NCBI GenBank assembly: GCA_032622095.1
Contig: CP136069.1
Span: 190,081,122 to 190,145,121, forward strand
Reading direction: 5' to 3'
From: Siphonodentalium dalli
Taxonomy: Eukaryota > Mollusca > Scaphopoda > Gadilida > Siphonodentaliidae
Length of the DNA: 64,000 nucleotides
How positions within the stretch are numbered: position 1 is the first letter of the stretch; each line of letters begins with the position of its first letter. The position numbers and the translations under genes are program-made. Shown in pieces: positions 35,129 through 46,117 of the stretch. The notes beneath the pieces were generated by a model. It searched no databases, was not told the origin of the DNA, and saw only the letters and a program-made list of their open reading frames with translations.

Positions 35129-35709
35129 TGTGTATCTCGAAGTTTCAAACAGTGCATGATGTTCCACCATTGTGAACGATAATAGCCTTTCAACTGAGTC
35201 AGTTTTATGGTTCTTGTGATATTCCCATTATATTTTCCCACTGGAAAATGACAATAACATCAACAGCCCAGCATACGACGTCATAACATCATATAGCAGC
35301 GAAGAGATTAATTTGATTATGTATCTTTAATGTGACAATGCAATGATAACCTCAGCGAAAGGATTTTTCAACTTTTGTCTCTTTAATTAAAACATTTATA
35401 TTTTGATAGTTAGCAGCTATTTTTTGTTTTGTTTCGCAAAATTGATGCAAGAAGCAAATTATCGATTATTGTTGACTTACATGCATTTAACAAACTATGT
35501 TATGGATGTTGCCCATTATCGCTAACTTTGGTTGTTATTTTTTCTTCCAAATATGATTTTGAAAATTAAATCACTCGACACGCCTACCATTGAGAAACCT
35601 TTTATAATGGTCTGGAGGTGCCATACAAATCAACTTTTCCTTTAAATAAGTTGAACAGATTGATGTTATTTGTCATGCATTAAATTACTGGCTTTAATTT
35701 GAGGCTTAA

Positions 35710-35956
35710 CCCTTCCATGACTGGAGCTTCCTGAAATTTTGCGAAAACCCTGTGCCAATGCTTTCTCTTATATATGCGAGCCTCCCATAGGGAGCCTCGC
35801 ATATATAAGAGAATAAATTGGCCTAACAATATCTACCTTGACCTTGTAAGCCAGTGCATTCTCTTATATGTGCCATATATAGACTCCCATATATAAGAGA
35901 ATGCACTGGCACATGGTCTTTAATGCTGCACTAGTGCAGCTCCCACCATCAAAGGG
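35710..35956 (+). mobile_element. B-family TTAA MITE, intact ends
   Basis: 247 bp, TTAA at 35706-35709 and 35957-35960. Ends CCCTTCCATGACTGGAGC and CATCAAAGGG. First hairpin 35754-35822 (CCAATGC type), second 35849-35911 (CCAGTGC type). Confidence 0.93.
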
Positions 35957-36139
35957 TTAACATAGGTAGAACAGATTGATGATATCTGCCATGCTTGCCA
36001 TTACTAATTTTAATTTGAGGCTTAAAGATTTTAACAGACAATATGTGGGGCTTACACATCATTAAATTTATGTTTTACCTCCCCTCCCCCCCATGAAGAA
36101 ACATGGTCTGGAGGCACCAACAACAATCTTCTTTTACTT

Positions 36140-38341
36140 AACATAGGTATAACAATCTAAATCACAGGTATAACAATCTAAATCACAGGTATAACAATCT
36201 AAATCACAGGTATAACAATCTAAATCACAGGTATAACAATCTAAATCATAGGTATAACAATCTAAATAACAGGTATAACAATCTAAATCACAGGTATAAC
36301 AATCTAAATAACAGGTATAACAATCTAAATCACAGGTATAACAATCTAAATCACAGGTATAACCATCTAAATCACAGGTATAACAATCTAAATCATAGGT
36401 ATAATAATCACAGGTATAACAATCTAAATCACAGGTATAACAATCTAAATCACAGGTATAACAATCTAAATCACAGGTATAACAATCTAAATCATAGGTA
36501 TAACAATCTAAATCACAGGTATAACAATCTAAATCACAGGTATAACAATCTAAATCACAGGTATAACAATCTAAATCACAGGTATAACAATCTAAATCAC
36601 ATGCCCACCTTAACATAGGTATAACAATCTAAATCATAGGTATAATAATCACAGGTATAACAATCTAAATCACAGGTATAACAATCTAAATCACAGGTAT
36701 AACAATCTAAATCACAGGTATAACAATCTAAATCACAGGTATAACAATCTAAATCACAGGTATAACAATCTAAATCACAGGTATAACAATCTAAATCACA
36801 GGTATAACAATCTAAATCACAGGTATAACAATCTAAATCACATGCCCACCTTAACATAGGTATAACAATCTAAATCATAGGTATAATAATCACAGGTATA
36901 ACAATCTAAATCACAGGTATAACAATCTAAATCACAGGTATAACAATCTAAATCACAGGTATAACAATCTAAATCACAGGTATAACAATCTAAATCACAG
37001 GTATAACAATCTAAATCACAGGTATAACAATCTAAATCACAGGTATAACAATCTAAATCACAGGTGTAACAATCTAAATCACAGGTATAACAATCTAAAT
37101 CACAGGTATAACAATCTAAATCACAGGTATAACAATCTAAATCACATGCCCACCTTAACATAGGTATAACAATCTAAATCATAGGTATAATAATCTAAAT
37201 CACAGGTATAACAATCTAAATCACATGCCCACCTTAACATAGGTATAACAATCTAAATCACATGCCCACCTTAACATAGGTATAACAATCTAAATCATAG
37301 GTATAACAATCTAAATCATAGGTATAACAATCTAAATCATAGGTATAACAATCTAAATCATAGGTATAATAATCACACGTATAACAATCTAAATCACAGG
37401 TATAACAATCTAAATCACAGGTATAACAATCTAAATCACAGGTATAACAATCCAAATCACATGCCCACCTTAACATAGGTATAACAATCTAAATCACATG
37501 CCCACCTTAACATAGGTATAACAATCTAAATCACAGGTATAACAATCTAAAACACAGGTATAACAATCTAAATCACAGGTATAACAATCTAAATCACAGG
37601 TATAACAATCCAAATCACATGCCCACCTTAACATAGGTATAACAATCTAAATCACATGCCCACCTTAACATAGGTATAACAATCTAAATCACAGGTATAA
37701 CAATCTAAATCACAGGTATAACAATCTAAATCACAGGTACACAGGTATAACAATCTAAATCACAGGTATAACAATCTAAATCACAGGTATAACAATCTAA
37801 ATCACAGGTATAACAATCTAAATCATAGGTATAACAATCTAAATCACATGCCCACCTTAACATAGGTATAACAATCTAAATCACAGGTATAACAATCTAA
37901 ATCACAGGTATAACAATCTAAATCACAGGTATAACAATCTAAATCATAGGTATAACAATCTAAATCACATGCCCACCTTAACATAGGTATAACAATCTAA
38001 ATCACAGGTATAACAATCTAAATCATAGGTATAACAATCTAAATCACATGCCCACCTTAACATAGGTATAACAATCTAAATCACAGGTATAACAATCTAA
38101 ATCACAGGTATAACAATCTAAAACATAGGTATAACAATCTAAATCACATGCCCACCTTAACATAGGTATAACAATCTAAATCACAGGTATAACAATCTAA
38201 ATCACAGGTATAACAATCTAAATCACAGGTATAACAATCTAAATCACAGGTATAACAATCTAAATCATCGGTATAACAATCTAAATCACAGGTATAACAA
38301 TCTAAATCACAGGTATAGCAATCTAAATCACATGCCCACCT
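36140..38341. repeat. 21-bp minisatellite with higher-order blocks
   Basis: About 100 units of GGTATAACAATCTAAATCAC plus A. Blocks of different length are bounded by ACATGCCCACCTTAACATAG at about 36600, 36840, 37144, 37224, 37260, 37460, 37497, 37617, 37653, 37849, 37969, 38047 and 38150, and the array ends at ACATGCCCACCTTG (38331). Internal variants (ATAATAATCACAGG) recur at the same place in several blocks, so whole blocks have been copied. A single-copy relative of the flanks is at 40640-40830. Confidence 0.97.
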
Positions 38342-38415
38342 TGTTATTACCTTCACTAATCAATCTCTACTTCTTGTTTAATTGGCAGAGTTCCTGAGAC
38401 CAAGACTATCATTAA

Positions 38416-38643
38416 CCCTTTGAGTGCCAGGTCCGATTTTTGTATCAACCCATATACCCTGTGCCAATGCATTCTCTTATATATGCGAGTCGACCATAGG
38501 TCGCCTCGCATATATAAGAGAATACATTGGCCTAACAATTTTATTTTTTATTTTTTATTTTTTACAATTTTAATAATTTATTCTTATATTCTTTAACAGA
38601 CTTATTTTGTAGGTTTAGGGCCGATGAGATGGCACTCAAAGGG
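38416..38643 (-). mobile_element. C-family TTAA MITE
   Basis: 228 bp, TTAA at 38412-38415 and 38644-38647. Ends CCCTTTGAGTGCCAGG and ATGGCACTCAAAGGG. One hairpin at 38463-38532. Confidence 0.93.
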
Positions 38644-38778
38644 TTAAAATATATCTGAAAAATCTCATTGTACTCACAGCAAAATGGCAATGTATGCTCT
38701 TTAATTTGTCATTCTGGTTTGAGTAATAAATACTATTACCTTAAGAAGACTTCCCATAGCAGAAAAGGTCTATATAAT

Positions 38779-38803
38779 CTATATATATATATATATATAT
38801 ATA
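38779..38803 (+). repeat. (AT)n microsatellite heading a short interspersed repeat
   Basis: The AT run is followed by AAAAGAGTAGGATGTCTGTC and CAACCAAATTTGGTGTGGGG. The same TATATATAAAAGAGTAGGAT head recurs at 39238-39258. Confidence 0.8.
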
Positions 38804-39344
38804 AAAGAGTAGGATGTCTGTCCATCTGTCTGTGTGTCTGTCTGGATTTTTCTCCCAGACTGTTAGTCCGATTTCAACCAAATTTGGTGTGGGGACTTGT
38901 GGTACCCTGGCGAGGTTACATGGAGCATATAACGGCATTAGTTTTTCAATTTTTTTTTATTAAAAACAATTTAATTAAATAAATAACAAAAACACAACAA
39001 AAACAATAAGCTCACTATGGGCCTATTTCAGAACCAAATAAATGTGAACGTTTAGGTTCAATATGAACCTATTTGCAGACCAGGTGTATGCTCTTTTTAT
39101 ATGCGTTTTCACTGTGGCCTGCACCTTCCAACAGAACAACGGGCATATGTCCACTATGGGCTTATTCCAGAATCCAATAAGTCCAACATGAACCTATTTG
39201 CACGAGGAGATATTGAAATAGCATAATAAATATTCTCTATATATATAAAAGAGTAGGATATGTTTGTCATGTGTGCATAGTGCACACAGGGGCCACCAGC
39301 CACTAACTTTAGCGTCAGAGGGGCCTGTGCCCCCTGCCACAGCC

Positions 39345-40362
39345 TAGGGTTGGGCGGTATTGACGTTTTTAAAAACCGCAATTTTTCCAAAATAACACCG
39401 CGATATACAGTTTTATTGAATATTATTTTACTATTGAAAAATACCACGTAAAATAAAATTTTAAACGAGAGATATAACACTCCGGGTTTTCGATATAAGG
39501 GATGTAAAATTGTACACACTAATGACACAGTATGACACTATCACCAGGCAGTAAATGATAAAACTATTCTCAGAATGGCATGTGCCCATTCTATAAAGTT
39601 CCTGCCTTCTGGAATACGCAACAACATTGAGTGAATTACAGGCTCAAGTTAATCTGATTACTCCATTGTTTACATATCAGCATGCGATGCACATTGCCGT
39701 TACGTCTACGGTCATAGCTAAGCACGTGCTCATAGGTTTTGGACCTACTAGTAGTAGAATTGGGCTAAGATGGTAGATTCTGGGTTGTCTGCAGTTTATC
39801 ATACACTATGAATTACGGAACATTTTTAATTAACTTTTGAACACGGGAAAGATAATCATAATTAACCATTGAACAATATTGCAGTTCGTGTGTTTATTTG
39901 TCCAAATTCTTGGCAAGAAACACTAACTTGTCAACTCTAGAAGGATTGATACATGTTCCTTTCCTGCGTCAAGTTTTAAGATATAATTGAACGACAAATA
40001 CCGCCGAGTCATGAGTCAGAAAGTTTGGACGAAGTATCGCTCGTGACTTTACACCACTACCGGGTTGGATTTGGAAGAAGATACTCCATCGCTCCACTTT
40101 AGCCCAAAATACAACCGTTGCGTCATTGGTTACAATAAAAGACAATGGAGACTTAAATTGGGAGCGACCGATAAAGGCTGCTTTCAATCAGCGGTCCGCT
40201 AAAGTATTCAACTCAGTATTGGATTGTAATTTGAAACCGTCTTTTGAGGTGATAAAATTGCGGTTGCGATATATTGAATTTTTATTTTACACACGGTTTC
40301 AAATACGGTTTTTCTTTTCCAAACCGACTATAGTCAATATATTGAAATATCGCCCAGCCCTA
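39345..40362. mobile_element. L element, hAT-like with perfect 8-bp TSD
   Basis: 1018 bp flanked by CCACAGCC at 39337-39344 and 40363-40370. Ends TAGGGTTGGGCGGTAT and ATATCGCCCAGCCCTA are inverted repeats of the common hAT type. No intact transposase; the longest ORFs show no recognisable domain. Confidence 0.9.
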
Positions 40363-40559
40363 CCACAGCCCCCTCCGACACTTAATAAAAGCCCCCTTTG
40401 AGCCTGTTTCAGCTAGCGTTATATATATTCTTAACCTATTTTGATCATATAGTAGCGTGATAAGAGCATGCAATTACTATCTTTGATTTGAGTCTTAAAT
40501 ATTATTATTTATATGTCGCTTTAAAATATAATGTGGGAACTACACTGATCACTAAATTT

Positions 40560-40830
40560 ATTAATATTTTTTACAAATATGAGTTTGTGATCAGCATCAA
40601 CTTAAAAACTATACGTTTTACCCCGCCCCCCTTTCCTCCCCTCGAAAAAACATAATTTGGTCTGGAGGTGCCAACTAAAATCTTAACATAGGTAGAACAG
40701 ATTGTTGATATCTGCCATAGATTCTTAAGAGCTCAAACTAAACCACATGCCCACCTTGTTAATACCTTCAGGAATCAATCCCTGCTTCTTGTCTTATTGG
40801 CAGAATTCCTGACACTGAAGACTATCATCA
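40560..40830 (+). repeat. Array-free duplicate of the minisatellite flanks
   Basis: TGGTCTGGAGGTGCCAAC, CTTAACATAGGTAGAACAG and CCACATGCCCACCTTGTTAA, ATACCTTCA match 36090-36150 joined to 38331-38413, but with only ~60 bases where the 2.2-kb array stands. Related pieces are also at 35600-35700 and 35957-36060. Confidence 0.85.
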
Positions 40831-41213
40831 AAATATATCTAATACCATTTCACCATGCCCAGAGCAAGGGCATGCCATAATATCACTGCCTCGTCATGAT
40901 GTCAAGTGTTTTGGCAGAACTTGGTTTATTGTTGGTTCAGATGTGCAAGGTCTGTCAAATTACAGGCTCGCCATGGTTCGTGTGGTATTTGATGGTTTAA
41001 TTCGCCCTAGGTGAAACATTCAATGGTATACAGCTTCAGTTCTACTATTTGTGTGGTATCATTACCTGGTTGAATACTGTTATGCAAACACCGACTGTTA
41101 TATAATTCGGAACATAAACATCCCACATACTCTATTACTCAGTGAGAAACCTCATTTAATTCTTTGACTAAATCAACATTCTTCCTTCTTATGTCTTATT
41201 GGAATTTGCTGTG

Positions 41214-41658
41214 CAAGCCTGATTTTAGTGTGCCTGTCATTTGCACAATGAGGTCCCCAGAGGGTGAATTTAGTGATGCTATCCTGCATAGTGGGCTAGC
41301 ATCACCAAATCCAACATCTGGGGACCTCATTCCGCTTAGGCATCATCTGCTATGGGAGACAGGCTCCCAGATGGTGAATATTGTGATGTACATCTTTTGG
41401 GAACCTCGATTATGCAATGTGGCGCTGACAATTTGGGGATGTAAGGAACTAAACTAAAAAAGAAATAGAATCTATGTGAAGAAGTTTCTATATAAATTTG
41501 ATAATAAAGAAACATTCCAGAAAAGATGAGGCCTAAGCAGAATGAGGTTCCCAGAGGGTGAATTTAGTGATGCTAGCCGTCTATGCGGGATAGCATCACT
41601 AAATTCACCCTCTGGGGACCCCATTCTGCAAATGACAGGCACACTAAACTCAGGCTTG
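41214..41658. mobile_element. G-family MITE, reference copy with 8-bp TSD
   Basis: 445 bp flanked by TTGCTGTG at 41206-41213 and 41659-41666. Ends CAAGCCTGATTTTAGTGTG and CACTAAACTCAGGCTTG. Two internal hairpins (41247-41336 and 41542-41630) with stem GAATGAGGTCCCCAGAGGGT, then GAATTTAGTGATGCTA. The central ~190 bases are noncoding. The uninserted site is at 42373-42395. An 8-bp duplication fits hAT (also P or Merlin); the CAAG ends are unusual for hAT. Confidence 0.92.
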
Positions 41659-41887
41659 TTGCTGTGTGTTTGATTTAAGTACTTAATACACACTGGATTT
41701 ATCACTCTAGGTGTACATAATTCTTAGACTAATTATTTACAGAAAATTTAGTATACCAACAGTTTCAAAGAAAAATAGGGTGTAAGAGTACTGTATGTGT
41801 ACTTTATTGGCTTTGTCCACCCTCTGCCGATGGAGGCATATATGTCAGATCTCAATGAAATATTGTATATATGTTTGACTTGTTTGA

Positions 41888-42298
41888 GATCATATTCCAC
41901 CAGTACAAAACCTGGGAACTTTTTGAAGTTTTGATAGGGAACCTTATAAAGTAAAAAAAATAACACAGGGAATATATTTCTTAGTTATTATCTGTTCCTT
42001 GAATGTACTTCACTGTAGATGAAGGTCCCAACTCAAAATTGCATGCTTCTGTGAGCCGATATCGCAATACACATTGAATTAATTACCCAGGAGAAATTCC
42101 ATAATGGAAATGACTCATCAAAGCAAAATCGCTCACATAGTCACTTAAATCGTGAAATTTTGAGTTGGGACCTTCACCAACAGTGAAGTAAATTATCAAG
42201 GAGCAGGTAATAACTAAGAAATATATTCCCCGCATTATTTTTTGTACATGTGGAATATGACCTCTATGGGCATTAGCCAGAGTAGAGATTCGTGGCAT
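41888..42298. mobile_element. H element with long inverted arms
   Basis: The arms are inverted copies: GATCATATTCCACCAGTAC to CCCAACTCAAAATTGCATG on the left, TTTTGAGTTGGGACCTTCAC to GTGGAATATGACCTC on the right. Stem ~160 bp with mismatches; related to 27254-27705. Confidence 0.75.
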
Positions 42299-42651
42299 CT
42301 AGCACCCCACATACTGTTTAATTCAAAGAGTTACCTAATTTGACTAAATCAACATTCTCCCATCTTATGTCTTATTGGAATTTGCTACTTTTAAATTTAA
42401 GTACTTACACACTGGAATTTTTGCTCTTGGTGCACAAATTCTTATACGAATTATTTACAAAGAATTTATTATACCAACACATTTCAAATAAACATAGGTC
42501 GAATACTGTGTATAGACTTTGTCCACCTTCTGCGCATGCAGGCATACTGGTATATTTCAGTCACTGATTATAGGATCTCTATTTGGTATAAAGGTTCGAC
42601 ATCAGGAGTGATTTTTAAAGAGTTTCTTATGGCATTATCCTTTCCCATTAA

Positions 42652-43043
42652 CCCTTTACCCAACAGAAGGGCCCTGTGCCAATGCATTCTCTTATATATG
42701 CGAGTCGACCATAGGTCGCCTCGCATATATAAGAGAATGCATTGGCTTAACACATTAAAAATTATAAAATTGTTAAAGAATGTAAGAAAAAATGGTAAAA
42801 AGTGTTAAAAAAAAATATTTTTTAGGCCAATGCATTCTCTTATATATGCGAGGCGACCTATGGTCGACTCGCATATATAAGAGCATGCATTGGCACAGGG
42901 CATAACTGTAACTATCACAATGTGGTCAAGGAGCCGGTTCCAATGATATCCATATTTGTATGGTTCTATTGAGACAGACCGAAGATATTTTAGGCTTTTG
43001 AAGCTTTATTTGGCCGGTTTTGGCCGGTTTGTTGGGTAAAGGG
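42652..43043 (+). mobile_element. A-family TTAA MITE
   Basis: 392 bp, TTAA at 42648-42651 and 43044-43047. Hairpins at 42678-42747 and 42824-42894. Ends CCCTTTACCCAACAGAAGGG and TGTTGGGTAAAGGG. Confidence 0.93.
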
Positions 43044-43152
43044 TTAAACTCATCCTCATGGAGCCTCACCCGCTTGCTCTGTAACTCAGAGGTTGGGTAA
43101 AGGGTTAAACTCATCCTCATGGAGCCTCACCCGCTTGCTCTGTAACTCAGAG
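43031..43152 (+). repeat. 61-bp tandem duplication including an A-element end
   Basis: GTTGGGTAAAGGGTTAAACT to GTAACTCAGAG occurs at 43031-43091 and 43092-43152. The unit starts inside the A terminus, so the MITE end was duplicated together with its flank. Confidence 0.95.
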
Positions 43153-43447
43153 AAATTCCCCACCATATAATATCCTCTTTCACATCCCTGACTGGAGGAA
43201 ATTTCATGATACACCTCTCTCAACTTTCAACAGGATACCGCCACAAATAACTACATTATGTGTCCCTCATTGACTGCACTTTAGCTGTTCCCTGTAATAA
43301 ATATATTATTTTCTTATGAAAGGACTGCCTGGGGCACCTGTTACTTCATCAAAGCAGATACTCATCTGCAATGTATCCATATTAATTGCACCCCTAGCAC
43401 TCATACAGGATGTTTGATTTTATTTATCCATGTAGAAAATTGACTTG

Positions 43448-43587
43448 CTTCATTAGTTTTCGCTGGACAGCGTGATATGGCGCTTCATTAGTTTTAGCTG
43501 GACAGCGTGATATGGCACTTCATTAGTTTTTGCTGGACAGCGTGATATGGCACTTCATTAGTTTTTGCTGGACAGCGTGATATGGCC
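43448..43587 (+). repeat. 35-bp minisatellite, 4 copies
   Basis: CTTCATTAGTTTTCGCTGGA plus CAGCGTGATATGGCG-like units start at 43448, 43483, 43518 and 43553. Confidence 0.95.
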
Positions 43588-43618
43588 AGTATCTGGAACA
43601 ACTAATAACCCTTCCAGC

Positions 43619-43840
43619 TTCTTGAAATTTTGCGAAAACCCTGTGCGAATGCATTCTCTTATATATCAGTCTGCTATAGAGATCCTCCCATATAAGACAA
43701 TACATTGTCCTAACAATATTTACCTTGACCTTGTAAGCCAGTGCATTCTCTTATATTAGCGAGGCTCCCTATGGGAGACTCGCATATATAAGAGAATGCA
43801 CTGGCACAGGATATTTAATGATGCATCCACCATGAAAGGG
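43619..43840 (+). mobile_element. B-family MITE
   Basis: CCCTTCCAGCTTCTTGAAAT to CATGAAAGGG, right TTAA 43841-43844; the left flank is ATAA. Hairpins at ~43646-43709 (worn) and 43737-43804 (CCAGTGC type). Confidence 0.88.
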
Positions 43841-44039
43841 TTAAATAACTATGGTAGATACTGGGTAGTTGGTGATCATTCTAATTACAGTTATATTGAC
43901 TTATGGAATGGTCCTTATGATGTGTGTGTTATGCATATATAAATAAACTGATATGTTTTGGGCATCTGATGAGCTGCTAGCAGTTTCTAGTTTTCTTGTT
44001 TTGTTGAACTTATTTTTTAAACATTTGCAAAGGGAACTA

Positions 44040-44827
44040 TTTAGTATAGAAATGGTTAACCTGGTTATATTATAAAGATGAACTTATTATTTGAACACTT
44101 CATATGGGATAACTACTCATCAATGAGGCTTTAGTATAGAAAGGGTTAAACTTATTATCTGAACATTTCCTATGGGATAACTACCCATCAATGATGCTTT
44201 AGTGTAGAAAGGGTTAAACTTATTATCTGAACATTTCCTGAGGGATAACTACTCATCAATGAGGCATTAGTATAGAAAGAGTTAAACTTATTAGCTGAAC
44301 ATTTCCTAAGGGAACTACTCATCAAGGAGTATTTAGTATAGAAAGGGTTAACCTGGTTATATTATAATGTTGAACTTATTATCTGAACATTTCATAAGGG
44401 AACTACTCATCAATGAGTATTTAGTATAGAAAGGGTTAACCTGGTTATATTATAATGTTGAACTTATTATCTGAACATTTCCAAAGGGAACTACTCATTA
44501 ATGAGTATTTAGTGTAGAAGAGGTTAACCTGGTTATATTATAATGTTGAACTTATTATCTGAACATCTCCTAAGGGAACTACTCATCAATGAGTATTTAG
44601 TATAGAAGGGGTTAACCTGGTTATATTATAATGTTGAGCTTATTATATGAAAATCCCCTAAGGGAACTACTCGTCAATGAGTATTTAGTATAGAAGGGGT
44701 TAACCTGGTTATATTATAATTGTGAACTTATTATCTGAACATCTCCTAACGGAACTACTCATCAATGAGTATTTAGTATAGAAGGGGTTAACCTGGTTAT
44801 ATTATAATGTTGTGTAGAAAGGGTTAA
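44040..44827 (+). repeat. 68/88-bp array made from a D-element end
   Basis: About nine units, each with AACTTATTATCTGAACATTT, ACTACTCATCAATGAGTATT and TAGTATAGAAAGGGTTAA. These are the right terminus of the D family, TTAA included. Early units are ~68 bp; later ones are 88 bp with CCTGGTTATATTATAATG added. The array ends about 50 bp before the next exon. Confidence 0.9.
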
Positions 44828-44878
44828 GATTATCATCCATTATCCCTCTTTTTGTGAAAAACGTTGTTCTCTTTCCAG

Positions 44879-45076
44879 GATGGGGGAACGGCCTTGTTTG
44901 TGGCTTGTCAGTGCAATCAGACGGATGTCGTCACAGAGTTACTCAACCACAAAGCTGACATTCACGTCCAGATGGTAGATGGCGCCACCCCTTTATTTAT
45001 TGCGTGCCAAAACGGTCATGTCGATCTAGTGAAGTATCTTGTCTCCAAAGGTGCAGATGTGAACTTTCGACGAAAG
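44879..45076 (+). CDS. ANKRD29: ANKRD29-like gene, exon with ankyrin repeats 4 and 5
   Basis: Acceptor CTTTCCAG, donor AAG|GTATGC, exactly 66 codons in phase 0. Repeat 4: DGGTALFVACQCNQTDVV, then TELLNHKADIHVQMV. Repeat 5: DGATPLFIACQNGHVDLV, then KYLVSKGADVNFRRK. The second is a near-consensus ankyrin repeat. This is the only exon in the gene with two repeats; no splice signals occur at the repeat boundary. It suggests loss of an intron here or gain elsewhere, which I cannot polarise. DGGTAL, ADIH and DGATPL fit vertebrate ANKRD29 repeats 4 and 5 as recalled. Confidence 0.93.
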
Positions 45077-45179
45077 GTATGCACTACATAAGACTGTGAT
45101 CACTGCTTCTAGCATGATGTTTAGTTTCCAGTGAATATGTCCAGACTCCGACCTGATAATATAACTTTTTGTACAAAGC

Positions 45180-45695
45180 TACCTTCATGGTGTAATCAAC
45201 TCCTCCTACAGTTTTGATCGTAGATATTTGAAACTTCAGAGTATTGTTACCCACATATTGAAGATGTACAACATGTATATAGATGACGGAATTTTTTTTT
45301 TTTACGGAGTTATTAACCCTTTTCGACTTAGAAAATTTAAACATTTTTTTTAACAAAGCGGCATCGGCTTGCCATGTTTTCAGGGGACCTGTGATCTGCT
45401 GATCTTTTATTAACCTAAGACCAACATTCTTTATAATTTTCTGTATGAGGGTACCTTCATGGTGTAATCAACTCCTCATACAGTTTTGGTCGTAGATATT
45501 TGAAACTTCAGAGTATTGTTACCCACATATTGAAGATGTACAACATGTATATAGATGACGGAATTTTTTTTTTTTTTACGGAGTTATTGACCCTTTTCAA
45601 CTTAGAAAATTTAAACATTTTTTTTAACAAAGCGGCATCGGCTTGCCATGTTTTCAGGGGACCTGTGATCTGCTGATCTTTTATTAACCTAAGAC
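45180..45695 (+). repeat. 272-bp tandem duplication
   Basis: TACCTTCATGGTGTAATCAA to TTATTAACCTAAGACCAA occurs at 45180-45419 and 45452-45695 with few changes. Copy 2 ends at the G insertion. Confidence 0.92.
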
Positions 45696-46117
45696 CAAGC
45701 CTTGAAATAGTGTGTCTGATATTTGCAGAATGAGGTCCCCAGAGGGTTAATTTATTGCCATTATCTGCATGGCAGGCTCGCATTACCAAATTCACTCTCT
45801 GGTAACCTCATTCTGATTAGGCCTCAACTGCTTTGGCAGACCTGGGATCAGATTGAAGTCCCCAGTTGAATTTGGTGATGTTCACCCATTAATCAAATCA
45901 ATTACATGTATGATGATTTTTATCGTTTGCAAATTAGGTGATATAGAAACTGAACAGAAGGGAAACAGTAACTTCAAAAGATACTTCCCAGAAGATAGTC
46001 CTAAGCAAAATGAGGCCCCCAGAGGGTGAATTTGATGATACTAACCCATTAGCATAAGTATATTTACACTCTGGGGACCTCATTATGAAAATTTCAGACA
46101 CCATATTTCCAGACTTG
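45696..46117. mobile_element. G-family MITE with 8-bp TSD (one mismatch)
   Basis: CAAGCCTTGAAATAGTGTG to CCATATTTCCAGACTTG, flanked by CCTAAGAC (45688-45695) and TCTAAGAC (46118-46125). The hairpins are diverged. Confidence 0.85.

Larger units (their letters stand above)
41115..42560 (+). repeat. Local duplication with G filled and empty sites
   Basis: 41119-41840 and 42305-42560 share CCCACATACT, ACTAAATCAACATTCT, TTATGTCTTATTGGAATTTG and the sequence after the G insertion (AAGTACTT, CACACTGGA, ATTATTTACA). The H element lies between the copies. Confidence 0.85.
34046..44878 (+). other. ANKRD29: Intron (10.8 kb)
   Basis: Contains G, B, minisatellite, C, L, G, H, A and B features and the 88-bp array listed separately. 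Unassigned stretches: 34046-34680, 35130-35700, 38980-39230, 40840-41110, 43155-43447, 43845-44039. No other gene seen. Confidence 0.8.

Noticed and set aside
36140-38341. CRISPR-like regular repeats
   Set aside because: The units are contiguous with no unique spacers and the window is eukaryotic; it is a minisatellite.
36134-38356. Long minus-strand ORFs encoding a repeated DLDCYTC heptapeptide
   Set aside because: The 21-bp unit is a multiple of three and has no stop in that frame, so open frames arise automatically. No promoter, splice or conserved-domain support.
39154-39528. 124-residue minus-strand ORF
   Set aside because: It spans the border of the L element; no domain, and low-complexity composition.
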